Positions 26,294 to 35,488 of a stretch of DNA of 64,000 nucleotides are shown here, in pieces. The notes below the pieces were generated by a model. It was not told the DNA's origin. It did no database searches and saw only the letters and a list, made by a program, of their open reading frames with translations. Position 1 is the first letter of the stretch. The number at the start of each line of letters is the position of its first letter. This stretch comes from Acetobacteraceae bacterium AT-5844 (lineage in GTDB: Bacteria > Pseudomonadota > Alphaproteobacteria > Acetobacterales > Acetobacteraceae), in assembly GCA_000245075.1 (NCBI GenBank), contig JH599972.1, positions 65,043 through 129,042 on the forward strand. The letters run 5' to 3'. Both the position numbers and the translations under genes were made by a program.

Positions 26294-28036
26294 TCACCCG
26301 CCCGCCACGGGCAGCTCCGCGGCTCCGGCGTCGGCTGGTTGTGCCCCTTGCTGCGCCAGATGGCGGGCAGCGATGTAGCCGAAGGTGAGCGCCGGCCCCA
26401 AGGTGATCCCGCCGCCCGGGTAATTGCCGCCCATAATGCTCGCCATGTCATTCCCGGCTGCGTACAGCCCCCGGATCGGCCGCCCCTCGGCATCCACCAC
26501 CCGCGCATGCGCGTCGGAGCGCAGCCCGGCAAAGGTACCGAGATCGCCCACCACGACCTCCACGGCATAGAACGGCCCGTGCGCTATGGGCGCCAAGCAG
26601 GGGTTTGGCTTGAAATCCGCATCGCCATTGAAGCGGTTATAGGCCGTGGAGCCCTTACCGAAGGCGCGGTCCTCACCTGTGGCCACGTCGCGGTTCCAGG
26701 CGGCGACTGTCTCTTCCAGGCCCTTGGCGTCAATGCCGGCATTACGCGCCAGCTCAGCCAAGGTACCTCCCGTCTTCAGATAGCCGGAGCGGATCTGTGG
26801 CCCCACTGGCACCGGAAACGGCTTCACGAAACCCAGTCCGAAGCGCTTCAGGAAGGGCCGGTCGACGACAAGAAAGGCACGCGCCGGCTGGTCATGACCA
26901 GTCGCAGCGAAGAGCGCCTGAATGAAATCATGATAGGAATTCGCTTCATTGACGAAACGCCGCCCATTCGGCAGCACAGCGATCAGACCCGGCTTGGCGC
27001 GGTCAATGAAGTGCGGAAACACCCCCCAGCCACCATCCTTGCGCGGCACGCGGGAAACCGGCACCCAGGCGGCGGCGTTCGGATAGCCCTTCTCTACCGC
27101 GCCGCCAACCTGCTCACCAAGGCGCAACCCGTCACCTGTATTGCTGGCGGGCGCGGGAGAGAAGTGACCGTCATTCTGGCGGTCATGCGGGAACATTTCC
27201 CGGCGCCGGGCCTTGTCCTGGGGAAACCCACCCGCAGCCAGAACCACACCCCTGCGAGTGCGGACGGTGACGTCACCCCCCCGCTTTCGCAGGACAGCTC
27301 CATGCACCGCCCCATCTTCCTCCAGCAACCGGATGGCGGGCGCCTCTGTCCACACTTCGACGCCACGGTCCAGCGCGCTGCGGAACAGCCGTGCGGCGAG
27401 GGCATTGCCATTGGTCAGCAACATGCCGCGTCCGTTGAGGGCCACGTCCCGCGCATGCGACGCCAACCTGCCGGCGACGTAGACAACCGAGGTTAGTGAC
27501 CGCGTCACATTGAAAAAATGCTTCAGCTCCGGCCCGGAGCCGATCATCAACCCGGCGAAGGTCAGCTCCGGCAGTGGCGGACGCAACCGCTTCAGCTCAT
27601 CCCCCAGCCCCTGGGCCCGATATGGTTGTGCCTTGATCGAGCGCCCTCCGGCCATGCCGCCCGGTGCCGTCGGGTGATAATCCGAGAAAGCCGAAGCGGG
27701 CTCGAACTGCACCTGCGTTTCGCGTTCGAAGAACGCGATCGCCTCGGGGCCGGCCTCCAGAAAAGCGTCAACGTTTGCGGCATTGTAGTGATTTCCGGCC
27801 TCGTGCCGGAGATAGGCCCGCACCGCGTCGGTGCTGTCCTGAATGCCGTCGCGGCGCGAGACGGGGTTGTTGGGCACCCACATGAAGCCGCCGGAAAGCG
27901 CCGTGGTCCCCCCGACATATGCATCCTTCTCTGCCACGATCACCGAAAGGCCACGCGCTGCCGCACAGACTGCCGCCGCAAGTCCGCCCGCGCCGGAGCC
28001 TACCACGAGCACATCGCATTCCACGGTTTCGGTCAC
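26294..28036 (-). CDS. FAD-dependent oxidoreductase, fumarate-reductase/3-ketosteroid-dehydrogenase-like
   Basis: 580 residues. N-terminal FAD motif DVLVVGSGAGGLAAAVCAAARG, YVGGTTALSGGFMWVPNN, and the C-terminal LYAAGNDMASIMGGNYPGGGITLGPALTFGYIAARH, typical of ketosteroid delta-1-dehydrogenase and flavocytochrome-c-like proteins. No signal peptide. It probably desaturates a ring or enoate substrate. Third gene of a leftward unit after SDR and EthD genes (82 bp after EthD), which suggests degradation of a cyclic compound. Confidence 0.87.
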   Translation of the reverse strand: MTETVECDVLVVGSGAGGLAAAVCAAARGLSVIVAEKDAYVGGTTALSGGFMWVPNNPVSRRDGIQDSTDAVRAYLRHEAGNHYNAANVDAFLEAGPEAIAFFERETQVQFEPASAFSDYHPTAPGGMAGGRSIKAQPYRAQGLGDELKRLRPPLPELTFAGLMIGSGPELKHFFNVTRSLTSVVYVAGRLASHARDVALNGRGMLLTNGNALAARLFRSALDRGVEVWTEAPAIRLLEEDGAVHGAVLRKRGGDVTVRTRRGVVLAAGGFPQDKARRREMFPHDRQNDGHFSPAPASNTGDGLRLGEQVGGAVEKGYPNAAAWVPVSRVPRKDGGWGVFPHFIDRAKPGLIAVLPNGRRFVNEANSYHDFIQALFAATGHDQPARAFLVVDRPFLKRFGLGFVKPFPVPVGPQIRSGYLKTGGTLAELARNAGIDAKGLEETVAAWNRDVATGEDRAFGKGSTAYNRFNGDADFKPNPCLAPIAHGPFYAVEVVVGDLGTFAGLRSDAHARVVDAEGRPIRGLYAAGNDMASIMGGNYPGGGITLGPALTFGYIAARHLAQQGAQPADAGAAELPVAGG

Positions 28037-28118
28037 GCCCCGTCTCCTCTCGCGGCCTCGGCGCCGCGTTTTTCTTGCCTCTGCCTCAGGCTCGCCAGGC
28101 CGTCATGCAGAGGGCTCA

Positions 28119-28802
28119 TCACACGACCCTGTATGGCTCAACCAGGAAAGTCGTTATCTCCGCGATGAAGTCCTTGGCATGACTTTGGGACACCTCCGCC
28201 GCCGGAGAAGCAAAGGCAGCGTTGAGATCATCACGGTTTCGGAACCACATCTCGACGACGCCATCTATAGGCAGTTCGTCATAAGCTGCTGGCACTCGTG
28301 AATGGCTGCCGCGCGTAACCACGAGGTTCTGTATATAACCAGCGATGCGCGGAAACCGGCTCACCGCCTCCGCATGAAACCCGAACCATTCGCGCCGGAA
28401 CTGCTGTGCATCGATATCGGGGCGACGGCGCAACAGGGACATCCGCTTGATCAGGGGACCCTCCTCCACCGGAATGACGATGTTCGGCTGGGCCACAAGC
28501 ACGCCAATCCGGCCCACGAAGCGATCGTTGTCCGGGATCACTGGATCGAACTCGGGCGAAGCAAGGGCGTCGTCCATGGTGGCGGGGTCGTCGAACCAGA
28601 GCTGGGAAAACCCGTCCAGATCCATTGCGCCACGCGCATGGTCGATAGCCAGCTGAGACCGGTCGATAACGACATTCTGCTCATATCGCCGCAAATTCGG
28701 CATCCTGGCGGCCAGCGGTCCATGCACCTCCCGCCAGTAACGCGTGAATGCCTCCGGCGACAGTTCCGGACGGCGGTTGAGCAACCCCATACGAACGATC
28801 AT
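28119..28802 (-). CDS. Tandem EthD-domain protein
   Basis: 227 residues made of two similar halves: RMGLLNRRPELSPEAFTRYW at the start and RMSLLRRRPDIDAQQFRREW from about residue 120, each followed by an EthD-like dimeric alpha/beta-barrel (ferredoxin-like) region. Single EthD domains act as small isomerases/lyases or accessory proteins in degradation of ethers and aromatics; here an internal duplication gives a covalent pseudo-dimer. It lies 14 bp after the SDR gene in the same operon. Reaction unknown. Confidence 0.82.
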   Translation of the reverse strand: MIVRMGLLNRRPELSPEAFTRYWREVHGPLAARMPNLRRYEQNVVIDRSQLAIDHARGAMDLDGFSQLWFDDPATMDDALASPEFDPVIPDNDRFVGRIGVLVAQPNIVIPVEEGPLIKRMSLLRRRPDIDAQQFRREWFGFHAEAVSRFPRIAGYIQNLVVTRGSHSRVPAAYDELPIDGVVEMWFRNRDDLNAAFASPAAEVSQSHAKDFIAEITTFLVEPYRVV

Positions 28803-28816
28803 GCTCGTGCTCCCTG

Positions 28817-29566
28817 CTAAAGGGCCAGATAGCCGCCATCGACCACCAGCGTCGTGCCGGTGACGTAGCTGGCCATCTCGGATGCGAGGAAGACGACAGG
28901 ACCAACCAGCTCCTCCGGCTCGCCATAGCGCCCCATCGGAATCCGGGCGAGAAAACGCTCGGAGCGCGCGGGATCGAGGCGGGTCGCCTCGGTCATGCGC
29001 GTCGCGAAGGTACCGGGAGCGACAGCATTCACCCGCACGCCGTCCTTTGCCAACTCATGCGCCATGCTCTGGGTCAACGCCCGGACACCTGCCTTGGAGA
29101 CGGGGTAGCTGACGGACGTCGCCGTGGAGACGAAAGAGGCTATCGAAGCAATGTTGACGATGCTGCCGCGTGTCTCACGCAGCGGCGGCAGGAAAGCGCG
29201 AGATACGTTCAGGGTACCTCGCAAATTGACGTTCATCGCCGCGTCCCAGGCCCCGTCCAGTTCCTCGCTGTCGATAGCATGGCGTGGGCAGACGCCGGCG
29301 TTATTCACAAGGAGGGACACTGACCCTACTTCTGCGGCCACCTGCGCAGCGACTTCGCGGCAACCGGAGAGGTCGGCGACATCGAGCGTAAAGCTCCAGC
29401 TCTGATGACCATCTTTCGTGATGGCGGCGGCGGTGGACCTGGCCGCATCGCCATCCACATCCGTCACGATGACCTGCGCTCCATGTCGCGCCAAGCCGAG
29501 ACTGACGGCGGCACCGTTGCCCTGCCCCGCGCCGGTCACCAGCGCAATCCGTCCCTGCAGCAGCAT
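28817..29566 (-). CDS. Short-chain dehydrogenase/reductase
   Basis: 249 residues from ATG 29566 (AAGGAG 8 nt upstream). Classical SDR motifs: TGAGQGNG near residue 11, NNAG near 89, catalytic Ser141, Tyr154 and Lys158 (YPVSK), and PGTFATRM. NAD(P)-dependent oxidation of a secondary alcohol or reduction of a ketone. First gene of the leftward SDR-EthD-flavoprotein unit. Its promoter region carries a TCTC-N4-GAGA element like those before the homogentisate genes. Confidence 0.9.
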   Translation of the reverse strand: MLLQGRIALVTGAGQGNGAAVSLGLARHGAQVIVTDVDGDAARSTAAAITKDGHQSWSFTLDVADLSGCREVAAQVAAEVGSVSLLVNNAGVCPRHAIDSEELDGAWDAAMNVNLRGTLNVSRAFLPPLRETRGSIVNIASIASFVSTATSVSYPVSKAGVRALTQSMAHELAKDGVRVNAVAPGTFATRMTEATRLDPARSERFLARIPMGRYGEPEELVGPVVFLASEMASYVTGTTLVVDGGYLAL

Positions 29567-29683
29567 CCAGGACGCTCCTTCCTCTTCTTGTGCAGCGCAT
29601 CCTGCTGGGCGCCTGCCTTCCGCCGCCTGGCGGGGCCTCGTTACGGAGCAGGCAATCACACGACGAACGCGTTCGCAAGAGAC

Positions 29684-29712
29684 ATAACATCTCGTATGAG
29701 ACATTTTGTTCA
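29684..29712 (-). promoter_or_regulatory. Promoter-like element with MarR-type palindrome before the SDR operon
   Basis: Read leftward: -35-like TGAACA (29712-29707), 17-nt spacer, -10-like TGTTAT (29689-29684). The spacer contains TCTCGTATGAGA (29690-29701), which matches the TCTCAYATGAGA palindromes at 44765 and 48313 except for the centre. The rest of the 302-bp region to the rightward receptor gene shows no gene. Confidence 0.5.
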
Positions 29713-29868
29713 TTGCATACCGCTTCGCGGCACCATAGCCTGAGGTCCCATAAGGGCCAGTAAGACCCGCCAGGCATGATGGGAAGGAAACTGAGCAGGT
29801 CGCCCGGCGCGACCCTCCTCCCTCCTGCCGCGCCCCTCCGGGGCGGCGCACCAAGAAAGGAGGATGAC

Positions 29869-31107
29869 GTGACAGGAACGTTCGATTTCGGCTCCTACCG
29901 CACCGGCCGCCGCGCGCTTGGCAAGGCAGCGCTTGGATCCCTGCTCGCCTCGCCGGCTCTCCTGGGCCGCAAGGCCTGGGCGCAGGAGGTGATCAAGCTC
30001 GGTTTCAACGGTGACCTTTCCGCCTCTCCCTCCGCGCAGTCGGGGCGAGCGGCCGTGGTCGGCATCCAGGCCGCGCTTGAGGATCTGGAGAAGGAAGGCG
30101 GTGTCCTAGGTCGCCGGTTATCCCTCACCATACGCGACGACCTCTCGCAGCCGCCGAAATCCATCCAGAACATGAGCGACCTCATCGACAACGAGAAGGT
30201 TGCTGCCGTCCTGGGCCCGACCAACTCCGGCAATGCACTGGCCTGGCGACATATTCCGAACCAGAAGCGTATCCCGGTCATGGGTTGCATTGGCTCCGCG
30301 ACCGACATTACCAAGCCGGTGCGGACGGGCGCCGACAACTACATGTTCCGCGTCGGCAGCGTCGACCGCACGCAGGTCGTCAGCCTCATGGCCTATGCCA
30401 AGAAGAACCCGCGTACCGGCAAGATCGGCTTCCTGACCGAGACGACGGGCTACGGTCAGGGTGGTCTGAAGGACCTTCAGGAGGTGGCCGAGGCGCAGGG
30501 CCTCACAGCCGTGGCCAGCGAGAAATTCAACGTCAACGACACCGACATGACGTCGCAATTGGCCAAGCTCCGCTCGGCCGGCGTGGAGACGGCACTGGTC
30601 TGGGCTCAGGGCACGCCTATCGGACAGCTGATGCGGAGCATGGACAAGATCGGCTATTTCCCGATCGTCCTGACAAGCTGGGCGGCCGACAATCTCAGCT
30701 TCATCAACGCCTCAGGCCCGCAGCTTGCAGAGAAGCCTATCTTCCTGCGCACTGTCTCTGAAGATCGCACGCCGCACCAGCAGGCATTCTTCGACCGTAT
30801 ACGCCCGAGGCTGGATGCTGATTCCGCCTTCTCCTTCGCCGTCCACGGCTATGACGGCACAATGCTTCTTGCCCGCGCCATGCAGCAGGCTGGCAGCACT
30901 GACGGGGCCTCCGTCCGGGCTGCATTGGAAGATCTGCGCGGCACGCTGCAGGGATACGCCAAGACCTATGAGCGCCCCTTCAGCAAGACCGAGCATGAGG
31001 CGCTGACGGCGGCCGACCAGCGTTGGACATGTTGGCGTAACGGCAAGCTGGCGGCGTTCAGCGACGATGTCGTTGCGGGGTTGCAGCCTGGCGACTTTAA
31101 GGGCTGA
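29869..31107 (+). CDS. Branched-chain-amino-acid-type ABC substrate-binding protein (LivK/Leu-binding family)
   Basis: 412 residues from GTG 29869, chosen because AAAGGAGG stands 6 nt upstream; ATG 29776 is in frame but has a poor site. Tat-like leader with GRRALGKAALGSLLASPALLG ... AWA. Landmarks: IKLGFNGDLSASPSAQSGRAAV, VAAVLGPTNSGNALAW, DTDMTSQLAKLRSAGVETALVWAQG and FAVHGYDGTMLLARAM. Periplasmic receptor; members of this family often bind aromatic or organic acids rather than amino acids. First gene of a four-gene importer operon. Confidence 0.9.
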   Translation: MTGTFDFGSYRTGRRALGKAALGSLLASPALLGRKAWAQEVIKLGFNGDLSASPSAQSGRAAVVGIQAALEDLEKEGGVLGRRLSLTIRDDLSQPPKSIQNMSDLIDNEKVAAVLGPTNSGNALAWRHIPNQKRIPVMGCIGSATDITKPVRTGADNYMFRVGSVDRTQVVSLMAYAKKNPRTGKIGFLTETTGYGQGGLKDLQEVAEAQGLTAVASEKFNVNDTDMTSQLAKLRSAGVETALVWAQGTPIGQLMRSMDKIGYFPIVLTSWAADNLSFINASGPQLAEKPIFLRTVSEDRTPHQQAFFDRIRPRLDADSAFSFAVHGYDGTMLLARAMQQAGSTDGASVRAALEDLRGTLQGYAKTYERPFSKTEHEALTAADQRWTCWRNGKLAAFSDDVVAGLQPGDFKG

Positions 31108-31133
31108 CGGGCCAAAGGCAGGAGGACCCGACC

Positions 31134-32063
31134 GTGCTGGCCACCTATCTCCAGGCACTGGTGAGCGGGCTGGCGATCGGTGGCATCTATGCCCTGATCG
31201 CCTTGAGCTTCAGCATCACCTTCACCACCACCAAGACACTGAACTTCGCCCAGGGCGAGTTTATCGGCGTCGGCGCCTTCCTGGGCGTCACCATTCTCTA
31301 TGCGCTTTCCGCGAGCGGGGATGCAGGCAGCTTCGCTGCTCTCTCGCCTGCGGCATCGGGCGGTTTCAGCTATCCGGTGGCAGCGGCGGTGGTCGGCGCC
31401 GTGCTCGGCACGCTCGGCATATTGCTGTTTCTCGCCGCTATTCGCCCTTTCGCGGGCAAGCCCGGAATGTCCTGGGTGATGAGCACCATCGGCTTCGGCA
31501 TCATTCTGCAGAGCCTGGGCCTGGCCGTTTGGGGCCCTGCTCCTGTCAACATGCCCTCCCCCTTTGGCGATGATGTCATGCGGCTCGGCGGCGCCGGTGT
31601 GCGGCCGCAGGAAATCGTGGTGCTGACGGTCGCGGTCCTGCTGATGGTGGCACTGGACCTGGTCATGCGGCGCACCCGGATGGGCAAGGCCATGCGTGCC
31701 GTGGCCTATAGCCCGCAGGTTGCGGCTCTCATGGGCATCAACGTGACGCTGGTGATGGCGGGGGCATTCGCCCTTTCCTCTGCGCTGGCGGGCATTGGCG
31801 GCGTTCTCGTGGCACCGGTGGCCTCGGCTTCGCTCTTCATGGGCATGGGTATCGCCCTGAAGGCATTTTCAGGCGCCATCATGGGCGGGCTGGACAATCC
31901 GCGCGGCTGCATCTTCGGCGGCTTCGCACTGGGCCTTCTCGAGGCCGGCGTGGCGTTGTGGCAGGCACAGTGGCGAGAGATCGCCATCTTCGCCCTCATC
32001 ATCCTGGTGCTCGCCATCCGGCCCAACGGCCTGTTCGGCGCCCGCACGCTCGATAAGGTGTGA
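31134..32063 (+). CDS. livH: LivH-type ABC transporter permease
   Basis: 309 residues; GTG 31134 with GGAGG upstream. LivH hallmarks: SGLAIGGIYALIALSFSITF, KTLNFAQGEFIGVGAF and the C-terminal GALSGAIMGGLDN-like segment (AFSGAIMGGLDNPRGCIFGG). Integral inner-membrane protein, partner of the LivM part of the next gene. The gap to the next ATG is 5 bp; an in-frame GTG there overlaps the stop. Confidence 0.92.
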   Translation: MLATYLQALVSGLAIGGIYALIALSFSITFTTTKTLNFAQGEFIGVGAFLGVTILYALSASGDAGSFAALSPAASGGFSYPVAAAVVGAVLGTLGILLFLAAIRPFAGKPGMSWVMSTIGFGIILQSLGLAVWGPAPVNMPSPFGDDVMRLGGAGVRPQEIVVLTVAVLLMVALDLVMRRTRMGKAMRAVAYSPQVAALMGINVTLVMAGAFALSSALAGIGGVLVAPVASASLFMGMGIALKAFSGAIMGGLDNPRGCIFGGFALGLLEAGVALWQAQWREIAIFALIILVLAIRPNGLFGARTLDKV

Positions 32064-32068
32064 GATCC

Positions 32069-33874
32069 ATGCGGCATGTCCTGCTAGCCGTCCTCCTGGC
32101 AGCCGCGGCGGCCCTGGCGGCAGCCTTCGTCACGAACGACTTTTATCTGCGTATTCTGTTCAATATCTGCATCTATCTGCTCTGCGCTTCCGGCATGAAT
32201 GTTCTCCTCGGCTTCGCGGGGCAGAAATCCCTGGGCCAGGCTGGCCTATTCGCGGCTGGCGCCTACGGCGTGGCGCTGTTGACGACCAGTTGGGATCTGG
32301 GGCCTTGGCTGGCTTTGCTGCTGGCCACCGGCATCGCGGCCGCCTGTGGCGTACTCATCGCCGCTCCCTCACTGCGCGTGCGCGGTCCGAGCCTTGCCAT
32401 GGTGACGCTGGCCTTCGGCATCGTGGTGGAAAAGCTGGTCACCGAAGCATCGGACATCTTCGGCGGCGCGATGGGCATCTACGCCATCAAGCCGCTGACC
32501 TTGAACGGTGACCCATTGACGATGCAACAATGGGTCTGGCTCGGTATTCTGCTATGTCTCGGCTTGCATCTCCTGCTGCGGAACCTGCTGACGGGCCGCT
32601 TCGGCCGCGCCTTTCTCTCTCTTCAGGCCGATGAGATTGCCGCCGCCGCCGTGGGGGTAAGCGTCCACCGCTACAAGGTGCTCGCCTTCGTGATTGCAGC
32701 AACCACCTGCGGGCTCGCCGGAGCACTGGTGGCGCAGCAGAATCAGTACATCAACTCCGATTTCATCACCTTCAACCTGTCCATCTTCATTCTGCTCCTG
32801 GTGCTGTTTGGCGGCGCCGGTTCGCTGGCTGGACCTGTCCTGGGTGCTGTCACGCTGACTCTACTTTCTGCCCTGCTCGCCCGATGGTCGTGGATCGAGC
32901 ATTTCGTGCAGGGGGCCCTGCTTCTCTTCGCGCTCTATGCCATGCCGAAGGGTCTGGCCGGCGTCCTGGCCGGCCTGCGCCGAAGCGGCACCTCCACCGC
33001 CCCTCGCAAGGCAGCAGAACCCGATCTCCAGGCCCGCCTGCCGACCCGCCCGGATGACGCATCCCCCGTGGCACCTCTGCTGACGGCCCAGGGGGTTAGC
33101 AAGTCCTATGGCGGCGTTCGCCCCGCTCGGGATATCGCTGCGCTTCTGACCCGCGGCCATATCCATGCGCTGATCGGGCCCAACGGAGCGGGCAAAAGCA
33201 CTTTCATCAACATCCTGTCCGGCGTGGTCCGTCCGGATGATGGCGACATCCGCTTCCGCGACACCCCGCTTGGGCGGATCAGTCCACACGCCATTTGCGG
33301 CCTCGGCGTCGCGCGGACCTTCCAGAACCTCCGTCTGTTCAGGGAACTTTCGGTGCAGGACAATGTCCTGCTCGGCCAGCACGCGCGCATGCGCAACGGC
33401 TTCCTGGCCTCGCTGCTCGGCCTGCCTGCTTCAAGGCGCGAGGAAGCGGCTGCCCGGAAACGGGTCACGGAAATCCTGCGCTTCCTTGGCCTGTCCGAAT
33501 TGGCTCAACAGACGGCGGGCTCACTTCCCTATGGTCTGCAAAGGCGCGTGGAGCTGGCCCGCGCTCTGGCCACAGAGCCCTATCTGCTGTTGCTGGACGA
33601 GCCGGCGGCCGGTCTCAACCCGCAGGAGACTGCAGAGCTCGGGGAATTACTGCTCCGCATTCGCGAGCAGGGCGTCACCATTCTCCTGGTGGAACACCAC
33701 ATGGATCTCGTCATGGCCATTTCCGACCACGTCATCGTGCTCGACTATGGCGAAAAAATCGCGGAGGGCACTCCTGCACAGGTTCAGGCGGATGCGCGGG
33801 TCACCGCCGCCTATCTTGGCGTGGAGGAAGCGCCCGAAGCCGCTTTGGAACTCTCCCTGGCAGGAAAGCCATGA
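32069..33874 (+). CDS. LivM-LivG fusion: permease plus ATPase of a branched-chain-type ABC importer
   Basis: 601 residues. Residues 1 to about 305 form a LivM permease (GMNVLLGFAGQKSLGQAGLFAAGAYG near residue 42). After a Pro/Arg-rich linker (about 305-335) comes a LivG ATPase: Walker A GPNGAGKST at 370-378, SLPYGLQRRVELARALA as signature, and LLLLDEPAAGLNPQE as Walker B. The reading frame is continuous, so this is a true fusion, not two genes. It would fix the stoichiometry of membrane and ATPase subunits. LivF follows with a 4-bp overlap. Confidence 0.93.
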   Translation: MRHVLLAVLLAAAAALAAAFVTNDFYLRILFNICIYLLCASGMNVLLGFAGQKSLGQAGLFAAGAYGVALLTTSWDLGPWLALLLATGIAAACGVLIAAPSLRVRGPSLAMVTLAFGIVVEKLVTEASDIFGGAMGIYAIKPLTLNGDPLTMQQWVWLGILLCLGLHLLLRNLLTGRFGRAFLSLQADEIAAAAVGVSVHRYKVLAFVIAATTCGLAGALVAQQNQYINSDFITFNLSIFILLLVLFGGAGSLAGPVLGAVTLTLLSALLARWSWIEHFVQGALLLFALYAMPKGLAGVLAGLRRSGTSTAPRKAAEPDLQARLPTRPDDASPVAPLLTAQGVSKSYGGVRPARDIAALLTRGHIHALIGPNGAGKSTFINILSGVVRPDDGDIRFRDTPLGRISPHAICGLGVARTFQNLRLFRELSVQDNVLLGQHARMRNGFLASLLGLPASRREEAAARKRVTEILRFLGLSELAQQTAGSLPYGLQRRVELARALATEPYLLLLDEPAAGLNPQETAELGELLLRIREQGVTILLVEHHMDLVMAISDHVIVLDYGEKIAEGTPAQVQADARVTAAYLGVEEAPEAALELSLAGKP

Positions 33875-34593
33875 CCGCCATGCTGGAGGTAAGCACAGCC
33901 AGCATCGGATATGGCCCCATTCGCGCCGTGGCCGAGGCCTCCATCCGCGTCGAGGCGGGGCAGGTCGTTGCCATCGTGGGTGCCAACGGCGCCGGCAAGA
34001 CGACTCTCTTGAAATCCATCGCGGGCCTGTTGCCCCTCAGCAGTGGGCACATCCACTTTGAGGGGCGGGATATCACGGCCATGCCCCCGCATCGTCGTGT
34101 CGGCGCCGGCATCGCCCTCTCTCCGGAGGGGCGCCAAGTCTTCCCCGATCAAACCGTGCGGGACAATCTGGAGCTGGGCGCCTGGTCGCGAAACCTCTCA
34201 TCCTCTGCTCTGGAGGATGCCGTGGAGGAACAGTTCAACCTGTTCCCCCGCTTGCGGGAGCGGCAGGGTCAGATGGCGGTTACGCTGTCGGGTGGCGAAC
34301 AGCAGATGCTGGCCATCGCCCGGGCATTGATGAGCGCCCCCCGCTTGCTGCTGCTGGACGAACCCTCGCTGGGTCTGGCACCGCTGGTGATCAAGGAGAT
34401 CTTCGCCATCATCCGCACTCTTCGCGGGCGTGGCATTACAGTCCTGCTGGTCGAGCAGATGGCGAATCTGGCGCTGGGCGTGGCCGATCGCGCCTATGTG
34501 CTGGAGACCGGCCGAGTCACCCTTTCAGGGACGGGCGCGGAGCTGCTGCTGCACCCGCAGGTGCGCGCGGCCTACCTCGGCGCGGGGCATTGA
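33871..34593 (+). CDS. livF: LivF-type ABC transporter ATPase
   Basis: 240 residues. Walker A GANGAGKTT, Q-loop segment LSPEGRQVFPDQTV, signature LSGGEQQMLAIARAL, Walker B LLLLDEPSLGLAP. ATG 33871 overlaps the preceding stop (ATGA). It pairs with the fused LivG domain. Its last 77 bp overlap the 3' end of the convergent IclR gene. Confidence 0.93.
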   Translation: MTAMLEVSTASIGYGPIRAVAEASIRVEAGQVVAIVGANGAGKTTLLKSIAGLLPLSSGHIHFEGRDITAMPPHRRVGAGIALSPEGRQVFPDQTVRDNLELGAWSRNLSSSALEDAVEEQFNLFPRLRERQGQMAVTLSGGEQQMLAIARALMSAPRLLLLDEPSLGLAPLVIKEIFAIIRTLRGRGITVLLVEQMANLALGVADRAYVLETGRVTLSGTGAELLLHPQVRAAYLGAGH

Positions 34594-35410
34594 CGGCGCC
34601 GTTCTCGGCCGATGCCCTGTAGCCGAGCTGAGCACTGAGGCGGCGCGCGAAAGCCACGACCTCCTCCGCCTGCGGAGTGCCGGGGCCGGGATCCAGTGCC
34701 CCGGCATTGCCAATGGCGGTGATCGCGTACTGCATCTGGCCGGTATGGTCGAAGACCGGCGCGCTCACGGCGTTGATCCCCGGCACCGGCACCCCGCGTG
34801 TCGTCGCATAGCCAAGCCCGCGGACCTCCCCGATTTCAGCCGTCAGGGTGGCTTCAGACGTCGCGCGGCCCACCTTACGGGCACCCGGACCAGCCTCCTG
34901 CAATTCTTCCTGCAGCAAGGGCCAGACCTTGCTGCGCGGCAAAAAGGCAGCGAATGCTCGCCCGGTCGCTGTTCCGGTGATGGTGTAGACGGATCCGGCC
35001 CGGAGATTCACATGGATCGGCTGGTTCGATTCCTGCACGTGAATGATAGTGGGGCCGTGGGTCCCCCATACGGCGATCGTCACCATAAGTCCCATCTGCT
35101 CCGCCAGTTCCGCTGCGGCATCAGCGGCCATGCGCAACATGTCCGAGCCGCGCATGCGGGCCAGCCCGAGTTGTAGCGCGAATGGCCCCAGAGCGTATCG
35201 CCCGCTCGCGGCATCCTGCTCCACCAGCCCGAGCTTGCGATAACTGAGCAGATAGGCGTGGGCTTGCGCCGGGGTTATCCCCGCCGCCTGGGCGAGATCG
35301 CGCAGCATGGCTGGCTTCGCCCATTCCACCATGACCTTGAGCAGCCGCCCCCCGACCTCAATCGACTGTACCCCGCGCCCCTCAAGCTGCATCACGCTCG
35401 GCTGATCCAT
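34517..35410 (-). CDS. IclR family transcriptional regulator
   Basis: 297 residues. N-terminal winged helix (SIEVGGRLLKVMVEW ... MLRDLAQAAGITPAQAHAYLLSYRKLGLV), then the IclR effector domain (HVNLRAGSVYTITGTATGRAFAAFLP; GYATTRGVPVPGINAVSAPVFD). A basic, Ala/Pro/Arg-rich tail of about 35 residues is unusual and is the part overlapping livF on the other strand. Last gene of the leftward unit beginning with the 2-hydroxyacid dehydrogenase at 38.3 kb, 78 bp after the ModA-like gene; the effector is probably that unit's substrate. Confidence 0.88.
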   Translation of the reverse strand: MDQPSVMQLEGRGVQSIEVGGRLLKVMVEWAKPAMLRDLAQAAGITPAQAHAYLLSYRKLGLVEQDAASGRYALGPFALQLGLARMRGSDMLRMAADAAAELAEQMGLMVTIAVWGTHGPTIIHVQESNQPIHVNLRAGSVYTITGTATGRAFAAFLPRSKVWPLLQEELQEAGPGARKVGRATSEATLTAEIGEVRGLGYATTRGVPVPGINAVSAPVFDHTGQMQYAITAIGNAGALDPGPGTPQAEEVVAFARRLSAQLGYRASAENGAVNAPRRGRPRAPAGAAAAPRPSLKG

Positions 35411-35488
35411 GACTTCCTCGATGAGAAAGTCTACTGCATCGGCGAGGAAGTCAGAAGCCGAAGAAGGGCGGGCCTGAAGGGCGTGTGT

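Noticed and set aside
26186-27496. Long open frame (about 436 codons) on the + strand
   Set aside because: Lies antisense to the 580-residue flavoprotein, which has complete FAD motifs; the + frame is His/Arg/Gly-rich with no family motif, a GC-rich codon artefact.
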